From Lunularia cruciata (taxonomy: Eukaryota > Streptophyta > Marchantiopsida > Lunulariales > Lunulariaceae): DNA of 64,000 nucleotides. Shown here one piece after another: positions 11,480 through 22,545 of this stretch (position 1 is the first letter of the stretch; every line of letters begins with the position of its first letter). Where the stretch lies: positions 29,116,243-29,180,242 of the forward strand of contig OX419761.1 in NCBI GenBank assembly GCA_948567375.1. Reading direction: 5' to 3'. The translations under genes and the position numbers were made by a program. Below the pieces are notes generated by a model. That model searched no databases and was not told the origin of the DNA. It was given only the letters and a program-made list of their open reading frames with translations.

Positions 11480-12150
11480 AAGATGGAGAGTTTGGAGGAC
11501 TTGGTGTCAAACAAACGAAGGTGGAAGCTATTGCACGTATTCCTTGGCCTACAGATGTGAGAAAAGTGTGAGCATTCCTTGGGTTGGCAAACTTCTATTG
11601 CTGCTATGTTAGAGGATTTAGTGCCATTGCCAAGGTGTTGACAAAGCTGACTAAGCTTACACAAGAGTGGTGTTGGGGAGATGAGCAAGAGGGAGCTTTT
11701 GTAGAGTGCAAGGAGAAGTTGACATCTCCTCCTATTTTGAGGAGACCAATCATAGGATGACCATTTCAGGTTCATACTGATTGGAGTATGTTGGGGCTTG
11801 GAGCGGTGCTCACCCAACATGATGATGAGGGGAAGGAGTTTGTGGTGTCCTATGCTAGTTGCTCCAACAATTCAATGGAGGTGAAGTATAGTTCATATGA
11901 GGGAGAGTGCTTGGTAGCAGTTTGGGCAATAGCATATTTTTGATGTTACCTATTTGGTAACTCCTTCACTCTCATCACTAATCATCAACCGCTGAAGTGG
12001 TTGATGGAGTCCTACAAGCTTTCAAGAAAGCTTGCATGATGGGCTTTGATTTCATAGGAGTATGATTTCACAATTGTTCACAGACCTAGAGTGGTAAACT
12101 GTGATGCAGATGGGTTGAGTAGTAACCAATGTCCCAGCCAACAAGATTAG
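11480..12150 (+). pseudogene. Family A reverse transcriptase tail and RNase H
   Basis: The polyprotein jumps from the methyltransferase-RT linker (about 11460) directly into the end of RT, so the palm with the catalytic Asp pair is deleted. What remains is QTKVEAIARIPWPTDV, AFLGLANFY and the RT connection (about 11505-11760). RNase H follows: PFQVHTDWSMLGLGAVLTQ with its first Asp near 11779, YEGECLVAVWAIAYF, TNHQPLKWLM, and HRPRVVNCDADGLS. Stops and missense changes are frequent. Family A copy 3 (53780-54676) retains more. Confidence 0.8.
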
Positions 12151-12399
12151 ATCAGAGCATGTTGGCATGGTGAGACAAATGAGGAGATGATGCTAGGTTG
12201 GCATGCATCTGCTTTTGTTTTTATATCTTTTGAGACTTTGGCGGTATCTCTCTCAGCGTGTATATGTGGATTTATTGAGGTCATAGATCTAGAGAGTGAA
12301 GATATTGATACAGTTCAGTGAGATATTCATGATGATGTCTTAATGATGGACTATCTTTGCACTGATGTTGTGGGTGGCACAGTTGGAGCCAAGGAGAGA

Positions 12400-13345
12400 G
12401 ACCATGTTCTACAGCGAGTCTGACTGTTCAGATTGGAAGGGAAACACCTTTTGCATGTATGGGAGGATGGTAGAGTGAGAGTATTACCACTTCCATCTCA
12501 TAGACTACAGTTGTTTTGTCATGCTCATGAGGAGCTAGGACATTTTGGAGTAAAGCGTACATATAGCTTACTCCATAGTCATTATTGGTAGCAGTATGTA
12601 GACAAGGAACAACAGTTTGTTGCCAGATGTGTGGTTTCTGACCAAGTTAGAGCATCATTCAATGCTTCTGTGCCATAGTTACACCCATTACCTATCATGG
12701 GATTGGGTTACCGTTGGAGTTTGGACTTTGCTAGACCTTTACCGCTGATTGTGAGACATCATTGGTATGTTTTTGTGATGGTGGAGCACTTCTCCAAGTG
12801 GATTGAGTTGGTGGCACTTCTTGACAAGTCTAGTGAAGGGACAATGTACTCATTCTTGGATCAAGTTCTTAGTCATTTTGGTGCACCAACTGAGGTTTTG
12901 ACTGATCAGGGTATAGAGTTCTTGGGAGAGTTTTAGGTCTTGTGTGACAAGGCTTTGATTGATCATCGTACTACATCTCAAGATCACCCTGAGGCAGATG
13001 GCTTAGCAAAGAGAGTGGTTCAGATGGTGAAGAGAGGATTGTAGAAGTATGGTTTGCAAAGAGGCCATTTGGGAGATTAGGATCTCCAATTACCTTGGTT
13101 GGCCATGGGCTATCAATTCAGCCGGCAAGCCTCCTTAGCATCCTTCTCTCCTTACTTTATATTCTATGGACGAGCTCTAGATTCCCTTGTAGCCATTTGT
13201 CAAGATGCTATTGTAGCGTTGGACTTGGATGATCCAGACATATGGATGAGCACATGTTCTCCATAGGTAGAGATCTTTTAGAGAGTGATATTGATGGCCT
13301 TTGAGAACTTGTCAATTGCTCAGCATAGAGATACCTTATGCTATG
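12400..13345 (+). pseudogene. Family A integrase, interrupted by element C
   Basis: The zinc-binding end is seen as FCHAHEELGHFG near 12517-12552, with degenerate Cys further on. The catalytic core reads SLDFARPLP (first Asp about 12720), HWYVFVMVEHFSKWIEL, VLTDQGIEFLG (second Asp about 12902), and PEADGLAKRV. In this last motif the expected catalytic Glu is Lys (AAG); copy 2 at 32920-32940 still has Glu. The reading ends at 13345 where element C is inserted with TSD CTATG/CTATA, and continues at 21304. Confidence 0.85.
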
Positions 13346-14301
13346 TGTGACAACCCCGCAAATATCACTTTTGCAATAATTAGGTAAGTAAAGTTTGTTC
13401 CCACAATGATGATAGTCAGAATTGGTCAAATATGAAGTCAAATAGTAACAAGTAGTTCTTCATGGTTGTGTCTTTAGTCTCTTAGGTAGCAACTTCACCC
13501 AGAAGAGAGTAACAATCACTGATTTGCAGTCTTGTCACACACAAAAAAAGTCACACTTAATCACAACTCCATCAAATCTTTCCAAAAAATCTTGATTGTG
13601 ATGATTCAATCTCTCCTAAAAATGGCACTTTGTTGCAAAAAAACTTTGCCTTAGAATTGTGTTCCACCCCTCTACTAAAGGCACAACTTCCTTGATTAAA
13701 ATTGCTTCACATCAACACTATGTTGCACTTACAATTGTAGAATACTACCAACACTACAATTCCTCTCAGATCTATCAAGGCATTACTCCAATTGCACTTC
13801 ACTCAAAATCAAATACCAAGGCTGCAGAATCCAACATCCAACAAACACATTGATTTGCACTTCAAAATTCTCCAAACACTCACAAACATAAACACAATGT
13901 TGATACTTGAAATCAAGCTCAAGCAACAAGCATTGCTTCACAACACTTTGCTTTATCTATTCCCATAAATAATGAGCACTAAACAACATAACACTGCAAA
14001 TGCCACCTTTAAATAGGCAAAGCTCTTCAACAATTAACTAACTTCCTAAACTGCTTACTAACAACTTTAATAACCAGCAAATCCAAAATGACAATGCATC
14101 TCTTCATATCTGCCTCTTCAAATCTAAAAACTATTACTACTCTGATCCAATGTCTACTTCTTCCTTGGCTTCCAAACCCAAAGTAACCTCACATACTACT
14201 CTATCCTCGGGTTTCACAACTATTAACTCCTCTACCAATTCTAACACTTCTTCACTCTGATCTACAAATCCCGTCATGGGCAATCTACACACATCTTCTC
14301 T

Positions 14302-15421
14302 CTACAACCCATCTTTCTCTAATACCTCCAATGGCAACTCCAAAGATATTTGTACTCCTATCTCTTCTACTTTGCGTTTTGCTCTTACATCCTTCTGAAG
14401 TTTATCTATTTCTAACTTAACTAAATCTAATCTAATTGTGACATTGCCTTCCACTTCCAATATCTTCCTATCTACACAACATCTAAGACTAATCAACAAA
14501 GCATTCAAGTCTTTATCTTTCACATTTCTTCTCCTCATCTCTTGCACCAACAATCTTAACTCGTGCAATCTCGTTTATTCAATCCTTACACTCGCTTTTG
14601 TACTCAACAACGCATTCATCTTCACTACTATCTCCTTCAATGGCTTGAGCCTCATTCTTCTCTCATGTTTCCAATCCGCTTGCTTGTCTTCCCAATACAT
14701 TGCTAACTCTACCTCAAATTTGGCCTTCACAGTCTCCTTTTCCTTCTCTTCTACACTGCCTTCTCTTCCAAATTATGAAGTAACTCCCTCAATCTTTCTT
14801 CGTCTCTATGCCTCACTGTTAACTTTCTTTGCCAGAGTTGCTTCTTCTCTTCTACACTTTGTATCACCTTATTGAGCTCTTGCTCCTTCTTTGCTACCCT
14901 TGCCATAACATGGATGATTTCTAATCATAAATCAACAAACTATTGTTTCAAGATTTCATACTCAACTATCTATCTTTCCTTGGCTATGACAATTTGCTTT
15001 ATTATTCTCTCTCTAATCCCCACTTCTCTCTTCAGATTCTCAATCACTTGATTTTGTACTATTGCATCTACTTGTAGTAATCCCTTTTGCTCCTCTCATT
15101 GGGTCATACTCTCCTTCAACTCCAAGTTCTCTTCTTTTAACCGCACCAACACTTGCAACACAATCTTTACGTCCGGATACACTGACTGCATCTCTTTCTT
15201 CTTTGCCTCCAACTTCATCAACAATGTGCAAACAATCTCCCGCACATACTCCACTCCTCCCGTCTGGTTCCTTTTGCTTGCAGGCTCTTCTCCTTCTTTC
15301 CTTCTTCTTCCCCTAACACTCTTCTCCTTAGCCAAAGTTGCCTGATTGGAATGGATTCCTTGCTCCCCAAACTTTCAATTTCCATTTCTCTTCTTTGACT
15401 TGGCCTTGCTTCATACGTCAC
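14302..15421 (-). pseudogene. Degenerate Lys/Glu-rich, coiled-coil-like ORF inside element C
   Basis: On the minus strand, 15421-15218, 15335-15096 and 14568-14302 give charged, heptad-like readings, for example LVRLKEENLELKE and LVKLEIDKLQKDV. The stretches between them read similarly (EERLREL, EEKKQLWQ) but are broken by stops and frameshifts. No motif of gag, protease or pol is visible. It may be a decayed gag-like or captured coiled-coil protein of the C family. I do not recognise it. The plus-strand 145-residue reading at 14438-14875 is its shadow. Confidence 0.4.
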
Positions 15422-15526
15422 ATTTCTTCTGGATCAGATTCCTCTCTAAATGATAACCTTCTTCTCCTCTTTCTTTGGAACTTCTTCTTCTTTCTTTTGG
15501 TTATCTTTGTCTACGATCTCTAGCTT

Positions 15527-15926
15527 TGTAAAAGATTGAATCCAAGGAGAGAAATAGGAGAATGGAAACTCACATTGGGACACTCAAATTAGAGAAAAAT
15601 CTGAATTCCTAGCATGAGCTTTGGCTTCGGTATTTATAGGTAGCATACAAGGCCCTTGAGAAGCTTCTCAAAAAGCTTCCTCAAGCCGTTTTCTTAGAGT
15701 GCAAGCCAAGTTAACTAGGAAGCTTCCTTCTAGAAGCCGTCTACTTGGCGTGCAAGCTAAGCTAGTTGGAAGCTTCTAGAAGCTACTTACTTGAGGTGCA
15801 AGCTAAGCTAGCCGGGAAGCTTCCCAAGAAGCTTCCTAGATACTTTTGGAATATTCAAGGCTAATTTGTCTTATGTGCTACTTTGCAAGCCCGACTAACT
15901 TTGTTGCTAAACTCCATATTGTAACA
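15527..15926 (-). repeat. Element D 3' LTR with heat-shock-element cluster
   Basis: About 400 bp, TGTAAAAG to TGTAACA in plus reading. In element orientation (minus strand), GAA-nn-TTC dyads lie at 15849-15856, 15828-15835, 15816-15823, 15769-15781 (the triple GAAGCTTCTAGAA), 15719-15726 with 15728-15735, and 15660-15667. A TATA box (CTATAAATAC) follows at about 15632-15642. The right LTR has most of the same sites. Confidence 0.88.
15632..15856 (-). promoter_or_regulatory. Putative heat-shock promoter of element D LTR
   Basis: At least six nGAAnnTTCn-type dyads, one of them a perfect GAAnnTTCnnGAA trimer at 15769-15781, stand upstream of CTATAAATAC on the minus strand. The nearest dyad is about 25 bp from the TATA box. 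This is the layout of plant heat-shock promoters and of the heat-activated copia element ONSEN. The motifs are seen directly; heat response is inference. Confidence 0.65.
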
Positions 15927-15940
15927 TATTCCCCCGCCGC
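15927..15940 (-). other. Element D polypurine tract
   Basis: TATTCCCCCGCCGC on the plus strand gives a purine-rich run on the minus strand directly before the 3' LTR. This is the expected second-strand primer site. Confidence 0.7.
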
Positions 15941-16483
15941 TAGTTGGTGACGTCCTCATTGCCAATGAAGCTTCAAATTCCTAGATGGCCATTTGTGCAT
16001 TCAGGAGGTGAAAAAGAGGTTCCTATGTGGCATCATGAAGGGATACCCTTTCCAAATGACCTTGTACTCTGTATGTTGGCAATGGCATCGTTGAATATAG
16101 CAACATGCGAGGATACGATCAGCTTTGTACTCCTCATGATCATTGATAGGGACAGAAGAGGGGGAGGTTGGACTTGAGAGGAAAAGGAAAGGGGTTAGGA
16201 ACATAGGGTTTCAACTTGGAAACATGAAAGATAGGATGGATAAGCATGTGACAAGGCAAGGCAAGTCAATAAGCAATAGGAGAGACAATTTGGGTGATAT
16301 CAAAGGGTCCTATCCAATTAGGGGCAAGTTTCCAAACTTAGGTATCAATTGGGAGAAGGAGGTTACTAGAGGATAGCATGAATTTATCACCAATTCAAAG
16401 GTGAGATCACAACGATGGTGGTTTGTATATTGTTTTTGGTGGTTTTGAGCAACAAGGAGGTGAGACTTGGCTTGTTGGAAAGA

Positions 16484-18232
16484 TTAGGATATAGTGGTCA
16501 AGAATGTGGAAGTATGAGGAACCTGAGATGGAGGGGGAGCAAGAAGAGAATCTGGAACAAGCGGATCTTGGCCAAAATTGAGAAAGAAAGGAGAACCAAG
16601 AGAATTGGCCAATCCATTGAATGCCCCTACTTTTGTAGCATCCTTTGGGGTAGGCCAATCAGTAATGGCCTTGATCTTCTCTTCTTCCATCTTGATCCCC
16701 TCGGATGAGATCTTATGACCCAAGAAGGTAACCTCCTTCTGCCAAAATGCACACTTTACTTCTTGTAGTAAAATTTCCATTGTCGTAGTCGTCTTAGGAC
16801 TTCTCGCACATGATTCACATGTTCTACCTCTGTCTTACTATAAATTAAAATATCATCCAAGAACACCACCATGGACCAATCCAATAGTCCATCCAGCACC
16901 CGATGCATATGATCCATGAAGATTGCATGAGCATTAGTGAGTCCAAAAGGTAGAACTCTCCACTCAAAATGCCCATACCTTGTACGAAAGGCAGTCTTTT
17001 GCACATCTTCTCTCTCAATGGGAATTTACCAATAGCAGCTACAAAGATCCAACTTGGAAAAGTAGCGTGCCCCACTTAGTTGATCAAGCAAGTAATTGAT
17101 CTGAGGCAAGGGATATGCATTCTTCACGGTTTGCTTATTGAGCCCAGGATAATCAATACAAAAATGAAGTCCTCCATCCTTCTTTGGAACAAATAGTACC
17201 GGTGCTCCCCAAGGAGAGGTATTATGTTGTATGAAGTCCTCCAACAACTTTGTAAGTGAAGTTCACAACTCCTCCAACTCCTTTGGTGAGAGCCGATAGA
17301 TCGGTCTACTCACTGGAGTACTCCCTGGCAATAACTCAATCTTGAAGGGCATACCTTGATTGGAGGGTAATCCCTTTGGCAGATCATCCGGAAAAATGTC
17401 CGCAAAATCCTTAACTATCCAATCAACCATTGATTGATGAGGCTCTTGGCCCTCCATAGATTGTTCTTGTGTAATCGGCTTGATCCACACCGTGAATACA
17501 AACTTATCTTCTTCGAAAGCTTGCTCTATGGTTGCTTTACTAACAAACTTCCCTTCTAGGGACTCATCTCTCTTCCAAGCTTGCTCCATGGTTGCCTTCT
17601 TGGCAAACTTCCCATCTTGGGACTCCACTTCCTTCAAGGTTTGCTCTATGGCTACCTTCTTGACAAACTTCCCATCTTCGGACTGACTATTCTTAGGTGT
17701 CTTACTCAGAGGTACCAGAAACCTAACGGAAATTCCTACCTTGGTGTTGTACTTGAAATTGGCATCAGATCCAATCAAATTGAACCTTATGATGTTCAAG
17801 CCAAGGTAGAACCAGAATGATATCATAGTGTAGAGGTGCCACTATAAACCTCATACATTCCAAATACTCCTTCCCAATCTTGAAGGCAATTGGATGCGAG
17901 GTGCGGAATGCAAAACCCTTTCTACCATCCGCCATCATCAAACTACTTCCAATCACTGGCTTAATAGGAATACCCAATTCTTTTGCAACTTGCATAGACA
18001 TGCAATTCTCTAAACTTCCAGAATCAACCAAAATCCTACAACCCTGATTAGATATCATACCTTGCAAGTGAAGCAAACTTGCATAGGTTGAGCCTTCAAT
18101 ACCATTGGAATTAATCAAGCTCCCAATAGGTGGCTTGAAATCTCCTACTGGGATTCCTTTTTTCCCTGACCATTCCGCTCCATGACCTCCACTTGGGCAA
18201 CTTGTTGAGGTTGTCCATTCTTGAGTGGACAT
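16484..18232 (-). pseudogene. Element D protease and truncated reverse transcriptase
   Basis: Minus strand. The protease reads ILVDSGSLENCMS, with the active-site D-S-G near 18030, then IILVLPWLEHH. A linker with a triplicated 20-residue repeat follows (17697-17518). RT begins near 17400 with [30 protein letters not shown] and FRTRYGHFEWRVLPFGLTNA, and has the catalytic box VVFLDDILIYS near 16850. It continues to FLGHKISSEGI and ends abruptly around ATKVGAFNGLA (about 16620), so the RT end, RNase H and integrase are lost. A TAA replaces a Gln codon after SCYW (about 17026), and the frame changes near 17250 and 17800. Confidence 0.85.
17518..17697 (-). repeat. Three 60-bp in-frame tandem repeats in element D pol
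   Basis: Units 17518-17577, 17578-17637 and 17638-17697 each encode 20 residues on the minus strand with the core GKF-x-x-K-A-x-x-E-Q. The period of exactly 60 bp keeps the frame, so the linker between protease and RT could grow without breaking the polyprotein. Confidence 0.9.
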
Positions 18233-19040
18233 TCAACAATGCAATGCTCCAATTGGCGACAATAAAAACAACCATCATTTTGTCGCAATTTGTCTCTATC
18301 TGCTATGCCAAGTGGTCTTTGTTGAATGGCATCAATCTCCATGGGTGTTGGCTCCTCCACTTGTGTGTAGTGTATTGGTAGGCTTTGTGGAGGTCGAGGT
18401 CGAGGTCGAGACCAAGTTGTTGCCACCAAGGAATCAAAACATTTGGCCAACCGCATGGCTTCCTCCAAGTGTTGTGGCTCTTGCATGGTTGCATGCTTTC
18501 AAGCCCCTCACAAATTGATCCAAAGCTTCACCTTCCAATATATCTGAAATTTGCATGATGGTATTTTGGAACTGCATGATGTAACTTCTTACAAAACCAA
18601 TCTGTTTCAACTCTGCCAACTATCCCGTGCAGCTAGTGTGGCATTTATAGCTTGGAACCGACTAATTATTGTGCTCTTGAATTCTGCCCATGTCAAGATT
18701 GGTGCAACAATTTTTTGTTCCACTTGCTCCACTTGGAATCTCCACCGTAGCTTTGCTACTCCATCCAATTAGCTAGAAGCCAAGAGAATCTATTTTTGCT
18801 CATCTTGTAGATTGGTAGCTTCAAAATAACATTCATAATCAAACACAAAATTCTCCACTGCACCTGAAAGATTCTTGCCTTCAAATACCTTGGGTTTAGA
18901 GAATCTGATTCGATCTTCTCCTTCTTGAATTGGTACTCTCTCCACCTGCTCTTGTCGTCAAAGATCTCGTTCATCCAACAATTGAGTAAGGTGCTCGATT
19001 TGTTGCTACGTAGCAAGGATAACATCAGATATTGCCGCCA
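18145..19040 (-). pseudogene. Element D gag
   Basis: Minus-strand reading begins near 19040 (MAAISDVILAT). It passes capsid-like blocks RFSKPKVFEGK and FVFDYECYFEA, then ISDILEGEALDQFVRGLK (about 18500-18560). It ends with a zinc knuckle CFYCRQLEHCIVEC (C-x2-C-x4-H-x4-C) near 18230-18272. Several stops and frameshifts break it. It lies just downstream of the primer site, as expected for gag. Confidence 0.75.
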
Positions 19041-19299
19041 TGGTTGCTACTCTACCACACCACTCCCAATCTATCTAATTTATTAACACATAGAAACAAC
19101 ACGTCCATTGTTCTCCATAAGTTACAACCGGAAGCACCAAGGGTGCCTCAGATATGGTGATCATATGTAGAAAATCTTGTCCAAAGTGCAAGGTGATGAA
19201 TTATGTGAAATGATGCTTGGGTAGTATTTGGACGCAAAATTCCCAATGGTTTGGTGGAAGTGGATTTGGTGGTCCATAAATTCCATCCATCCCATTCCT

Positions 19300-19311
19300 G
19301 CTCTGATACCA
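19300..19311 (-). other. Element D primer-binding site
   Basis: The minus strand reads TGGTATCAGAGC one base inside the 5' LTR. It is complementary to the 3' end of plant initiator tRNA-Met, the usual primer of plant LTR elements. Confidence 0.92.
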
Positions 19312-19312
19312 A

Positions 19313-19704
19313 TGTAAAAGATTGAATTTGAGGAGAGAAATAGGAGAATGGAAACTCACATTGGGACACTCAAATGAGAGAAAACTCCAAATGCCTAGCA
19401 TGAGCTTTGGCTTTGGTATTTATAGGTAGCATACAAGGCCCTTGAGAAGCTTCTCAAGAAGCTTCCTCAAGCCGCTTTCTTGGAGTGCAAGCCAGGTTAA
19501 CTAGGAAGCTTCCTTCTAGAAACCGCCTACTTGGCGTGCAAGCTAAGCTAGTTTTAGAAGCTACTTACTTGAGGTGCAAGCTAGGCTAGCCGGGAAGCTT
19601 CCCAAGAAGCTTCCTAGATACTTTTGGAATATTCTAGGCTAATTTGTCTTATGTGCTACTTCGTGAGCCCAACTAACTTCATCGCTAAACTCCATATTGT
19701 TACA
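19313..19704 (-). repeat. Element D 5' LTR
   Basis: 392 bp. It differs from the other LTR by substitutions and a small deletion (GTTTTAGAAGC replaces the triple heat-shock site). GAAGCTTC pairs, CTTCTAGAA and GGAATATTC remain. The differences show the insertion is not recent. Confidence 0.9.
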
Positions 19705-19709
19705 AGCTT

Positions 19710-21060
19710 TCCCTCTTCTTCCTCTAGTATCGGCTGCATTTCCACTCCGTCCTCACTCTCACTACTTGCTTCACAAATTTGTAATGTGAGTTCAAGTTCT
19801 ACTTCTATCTCCAAGTCTTCTTACTTGTACTCGACTTCTCCTTCCTATTCTTCTCCCGACAACGTGATTACCACCAGGTCCTTCTTTGGGTTCACTTTCC
19901 TAGTCTTTCGAGGTCTTGTTGCCGCTACTTCTTCTTCAGGTTGACTCCTCTTCTTTGACTTCAAAGCATTCACCACCAATCTCATGCTCTGCTCATCTAT
20001 GCATTGTACTCGTCATTGCTTTTGATCTAAAGAATGTATTGTTGGTTCTCCGCATTAGCATCTCTCCTTAAGTTGGGATGGAAATGTGACACCATCTTGT
20101 GTCATTCTGCTTCATTGAACAGATTCAATCCCAAATAAAAAAGGCTGCAAATGGCACAATGTAGTGTGGAGGTGACTTATCCCTCAAATTCTACACCATT
20201 TGTCTCATGCGCTAATGAAAGCACTTTGCCCAATTGATTGGCTCCTCTACAAACACCTTTTAGAAAAACACTGCTTGATGTTTCATCACATAAGTGGTTT
20301 GCTCCGGCTTGAAGACAACCATCATTGCTTTTACGATGCCTCTCCTCACAAGGTCCTTATAACTCTCAACCTTATACCCATTCTTTGTGCATTTTGAAGA
20401 AAACGCGTCTTGTACTTCTTGGGTTTCTTTAGCTACCTCTCCTCTCCCCAAGAACGTGGCTCCTTGCTCCTCACTTGCCTCTCTTCTGAGTAATAACCTC
20501 CAATCCAACTTTATCCATCAAGCCAGATTTCCTCTCTTACCCTCTGCCTCAAGTCCGTCTAGACACTTACTCTTAATGATCTCAATCATGAAAGCTAGAA
20601 AACTAAGGTTCTAGTTCCATGCCAAAAATGTGATCCAAAGCCTAATCAAGACTTTGATTCTTACAATCACATCTAACCTCCAAATTGCATGATTTCTCAC
20701 TATGAATTTTGAGTTCTTCTTTCCTCCTCCCATCTTACTTTCCTCCACTCTAGGTTGGTGATTATTCTTCTGCTCAACTCCTGTACTAACTCTCTTGACT
20801 TTCTCTCAATGCACAAGCAAGTCTCTTACTACACTCCCTTTTCTCCAATCTCCCTTAGAAAGACTCCTTAATAGCGATGGGAAATTACTTGTCATCTCTT
20901 TGTCTCAATCCCAAATTTTAGAGTGGCACGTCTCCTCAGTCTTTCTTCACTTCAAGCTTCTACCGAGAAATCACACCTTCTGCATGCTCCTATCAATGTC
21001 AATTTTCCCCTGCTCATAGGCCAGCCATTTTTTGTGTGTGGCACCTTCTTAAATTTCCAA
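19710..21060 (-). other. Element C interior right of D; decayed, unrecognised
   Basis: Minus-strand readings (for example 20508-20260, with GRGEVAKETQEVQDAF) are charged and broken, like the left part of C. I cannot identify a domain. The last ~250 bp before 21303 match the short C copy. Confidence 0.4.
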
Positions 21061-21303
21061 CCCCAAAGGAAAGTTATTACATTGTCCTTGCCTTGGGTTG
21101 ATCACCCCAAAACAAAGTTGTCTTACTTTGGCTTGAATGCTAAATAGGACCAATCCAAATACTTTGTCTTCTGACACCAAGTCACTTTACTTTGGGTTAC
21201 AACCTGAAGACACCATTCTTTGCCTTTTGATGCCATATAGGTACAATACAACTTCATCTATATACTTCTTCTTCAAAAATAGGAAAAAAATGTGGGTACC
21301 ACA

Positions 21304-21724
21304 CTATACTACCATTGGAAGAGGAGGTTATAGACCCTCAATCCATTGATTTCATCTAGGAGACTATGTATATTTATAGCAAACAACACCAATGACACTT
21401 GATGTTTTGACAGGCCGCACTATCTTGAGAGTGCGTGAGGTTTTGCCATCTGGAGTCCTTGTGTTAGAAGGACGTGATGGTGTTGTTTGGAAGGATCATG
21501 TGCACAATTTTGCACCATGTCATCTCCCAAATATTGATGGTACTACAGACCCAAGCTTGGCACTTGTACGTGCATGCTTGAGGTGTATGTTATGTGGCTC
21601 TTTTGGTGAAGTTGCTACTATATTAGTATATGATAGTTGTTTGAGAGTATGGCATATGGTATGTAAGACTCCTCCCCTCATGGTGGTTCCTCAAGGACAG
21701 TGGTTATGTCCTAGATGTACTTGA
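21304..21724 (+). pseudogene. Family A integrase tail with PHD finger, copy 1
   Basis: Resumes the copy cut at 13345. GDYVYL-like sequence (about 21360) is a typical integrase C-terminal module, continued by ILRVREVLPSGVLVLEG in the ATG-initiated reading at 21392. A C-terminal zinc finger follows: C65-x2-C68, then Y80 where Cys is expected, C83, H88-x2-C91, C106-P-R-C109 (residues of the 21392 reading), ending at TGA 21722-21724. Cys4-His-Cys3 spacing with C-D-S-C and G-x-W-L-C-P-R-C is the PHD signature. One ligand is lost here by TGT to TAT. PHD fingers commonly read histone H3 tails. The reading is otherwise open. Confidence 0.82.
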
Positions 21725-21893
21725 CCTATAGCTAGTTCATTCTTTATATGGTATAGATTGCAAACAGGTGACTAATGATGGAGCTCCATAACACCCAGCC
21801 TTTTGATCCTTGCCCATCATAGGGTATATCATATACTTGGAGTAGATGGCTATCTAGAGTTAGAGGGACCTAACCGCCCGCTAGGGGGCCAAT

Positions 21894-22545
21894 TATGGCA
21901 CTTTGGAATCTATGTATGACTTATGTGTGAGTTGTGTTTCTATAGTGTATGATGTTGACAACAATGTATGTTGTGTAGTGATGTATATATGCACAACAAC
22001 TGTCAAACCATTTGTAGTGTCTCATCTAGATTACTCGGACACTGGAGTTGTAGTGATAGTAATTAGAGGTATTTCAGTAGTTTCCCATAAACTACTTTGT
22101 CACCCCATTTGTAGTGTCGCATCTAGATTGCTTGGACACTGGAGTTCCAATGATAGTAGTTAGAGTTATTTTAGCAACTTCTCAAAGACTACTTTCCGAT
22201 GGTCAGATTTTGTGTTTGGGGTACTGACTTCATGGTGAGGCCCACCATCACTTTGCACCGTTGAGTATGCAGTCAATGAGACCGTTAGGGTTTCAGACCT
22301 AGCTCGAGTCCAGGGGTATACTTTCAAAGTGCAGCTCCAGAGAGCTCACTTCTCTGATGTTGAGCCTTCGAGTTCTTGGTTATGGTGGACAGAGGCCGGT
22401 GAGCGTCACTTGGATTCTTCTAGCTAGAGTGGGTGTGGCTTGACTCTAATTAGTGCTCATTTGTTGGCAGTTTATAGAGTGACACATCAAGTACTAATCT
22501 GAGTTGAGTTGAGTTGAATTGAGAAAGGTAAACAATCTGATTACA
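21894..22545 (+). repeat. Family A LTR 2, shared between internal regions 1 and 2
   Basis: Starts TATGGCAC (mutated TGTGGCAC) after a purine-rich tract and ends CTGATTACA. It contains a partial internal duplication: CCATTTGTAGTGTC-CATCTAGATT occurs at about 22010 and 22110. The leader of the next unit follows directly. Confidence 0.8.

Larger units (their letters stand above)
15527..19704 (-). mobile_element. Ty3/gypsy element D, internally deleted, nested in C
   Basis: LTRs are 15527-15926 (3' LTR) and 19313-19704 (5' LTR). A perfect 5-bp TSD, AGCTT, lies at 15522-15526 and 19705-19709. On the minus strand the order is 5' LTR, primer site (19300-19311, complement of initiator tRNA-Met), gag, protease, part of RT, purine tract (15927-15940) and 3' LTR. 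RNase H and integrase are absent. The internal region is only about 3.4 kb, so the element is non-autonomous and depended on proteins supplied by relatives. Confidence 0.92.
13346..21303 (-). mobile_element. Family C LTR-type element (host of nested element D)
   Basis: Ends are TGTGACAACC and GGTACCACA. The duplicated target is CTATG (13341-13345) and CTATA (21304-21308), 4 of 5 identical. Removing element D leaves about 3.8 kb. Both ends match the short copy at 42676-44414 in opposite orientation: 13346-14390 against 44414-43490, and the last ~300 bp against 42676-43160. Between them this copy has about 2.4 kb absent from the short one, including a degenerate minus-strand ORF. No RT or integrase is seen and no second internal LTR boundary was found. 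It may be a solo LTR of a large-LTR element or a large non-autonomous derivative. Strand is set by the short copy's polarity and is arbitrary. Confidence 0.7.
4441..21893 (+). mobile_element. Family A internal region 1 (interrupted by C and D)
   Basis: This is the most extended family A copy. It has a leader, a partly duplicated gag, protease, DNA methyltransferase, a truncated reverse transcriptase with RNase H, and integrase up to 13345. Element C is inserted there, and the copy resumes at 21304 with the integrase tail and PHD finger. Purine-rich GCTAGGGGG precedes the following LTR and is the likely polypurine tract. Many nonsense codons and some frameshifts make it dead. Confidence 0.85.

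Noticed and set aside
14438..14875. 145-residue plus-strand ORF rich in Leu/Ser/Phe
   Set aside because: Shadow of the charged minus-strand reading inside element C.
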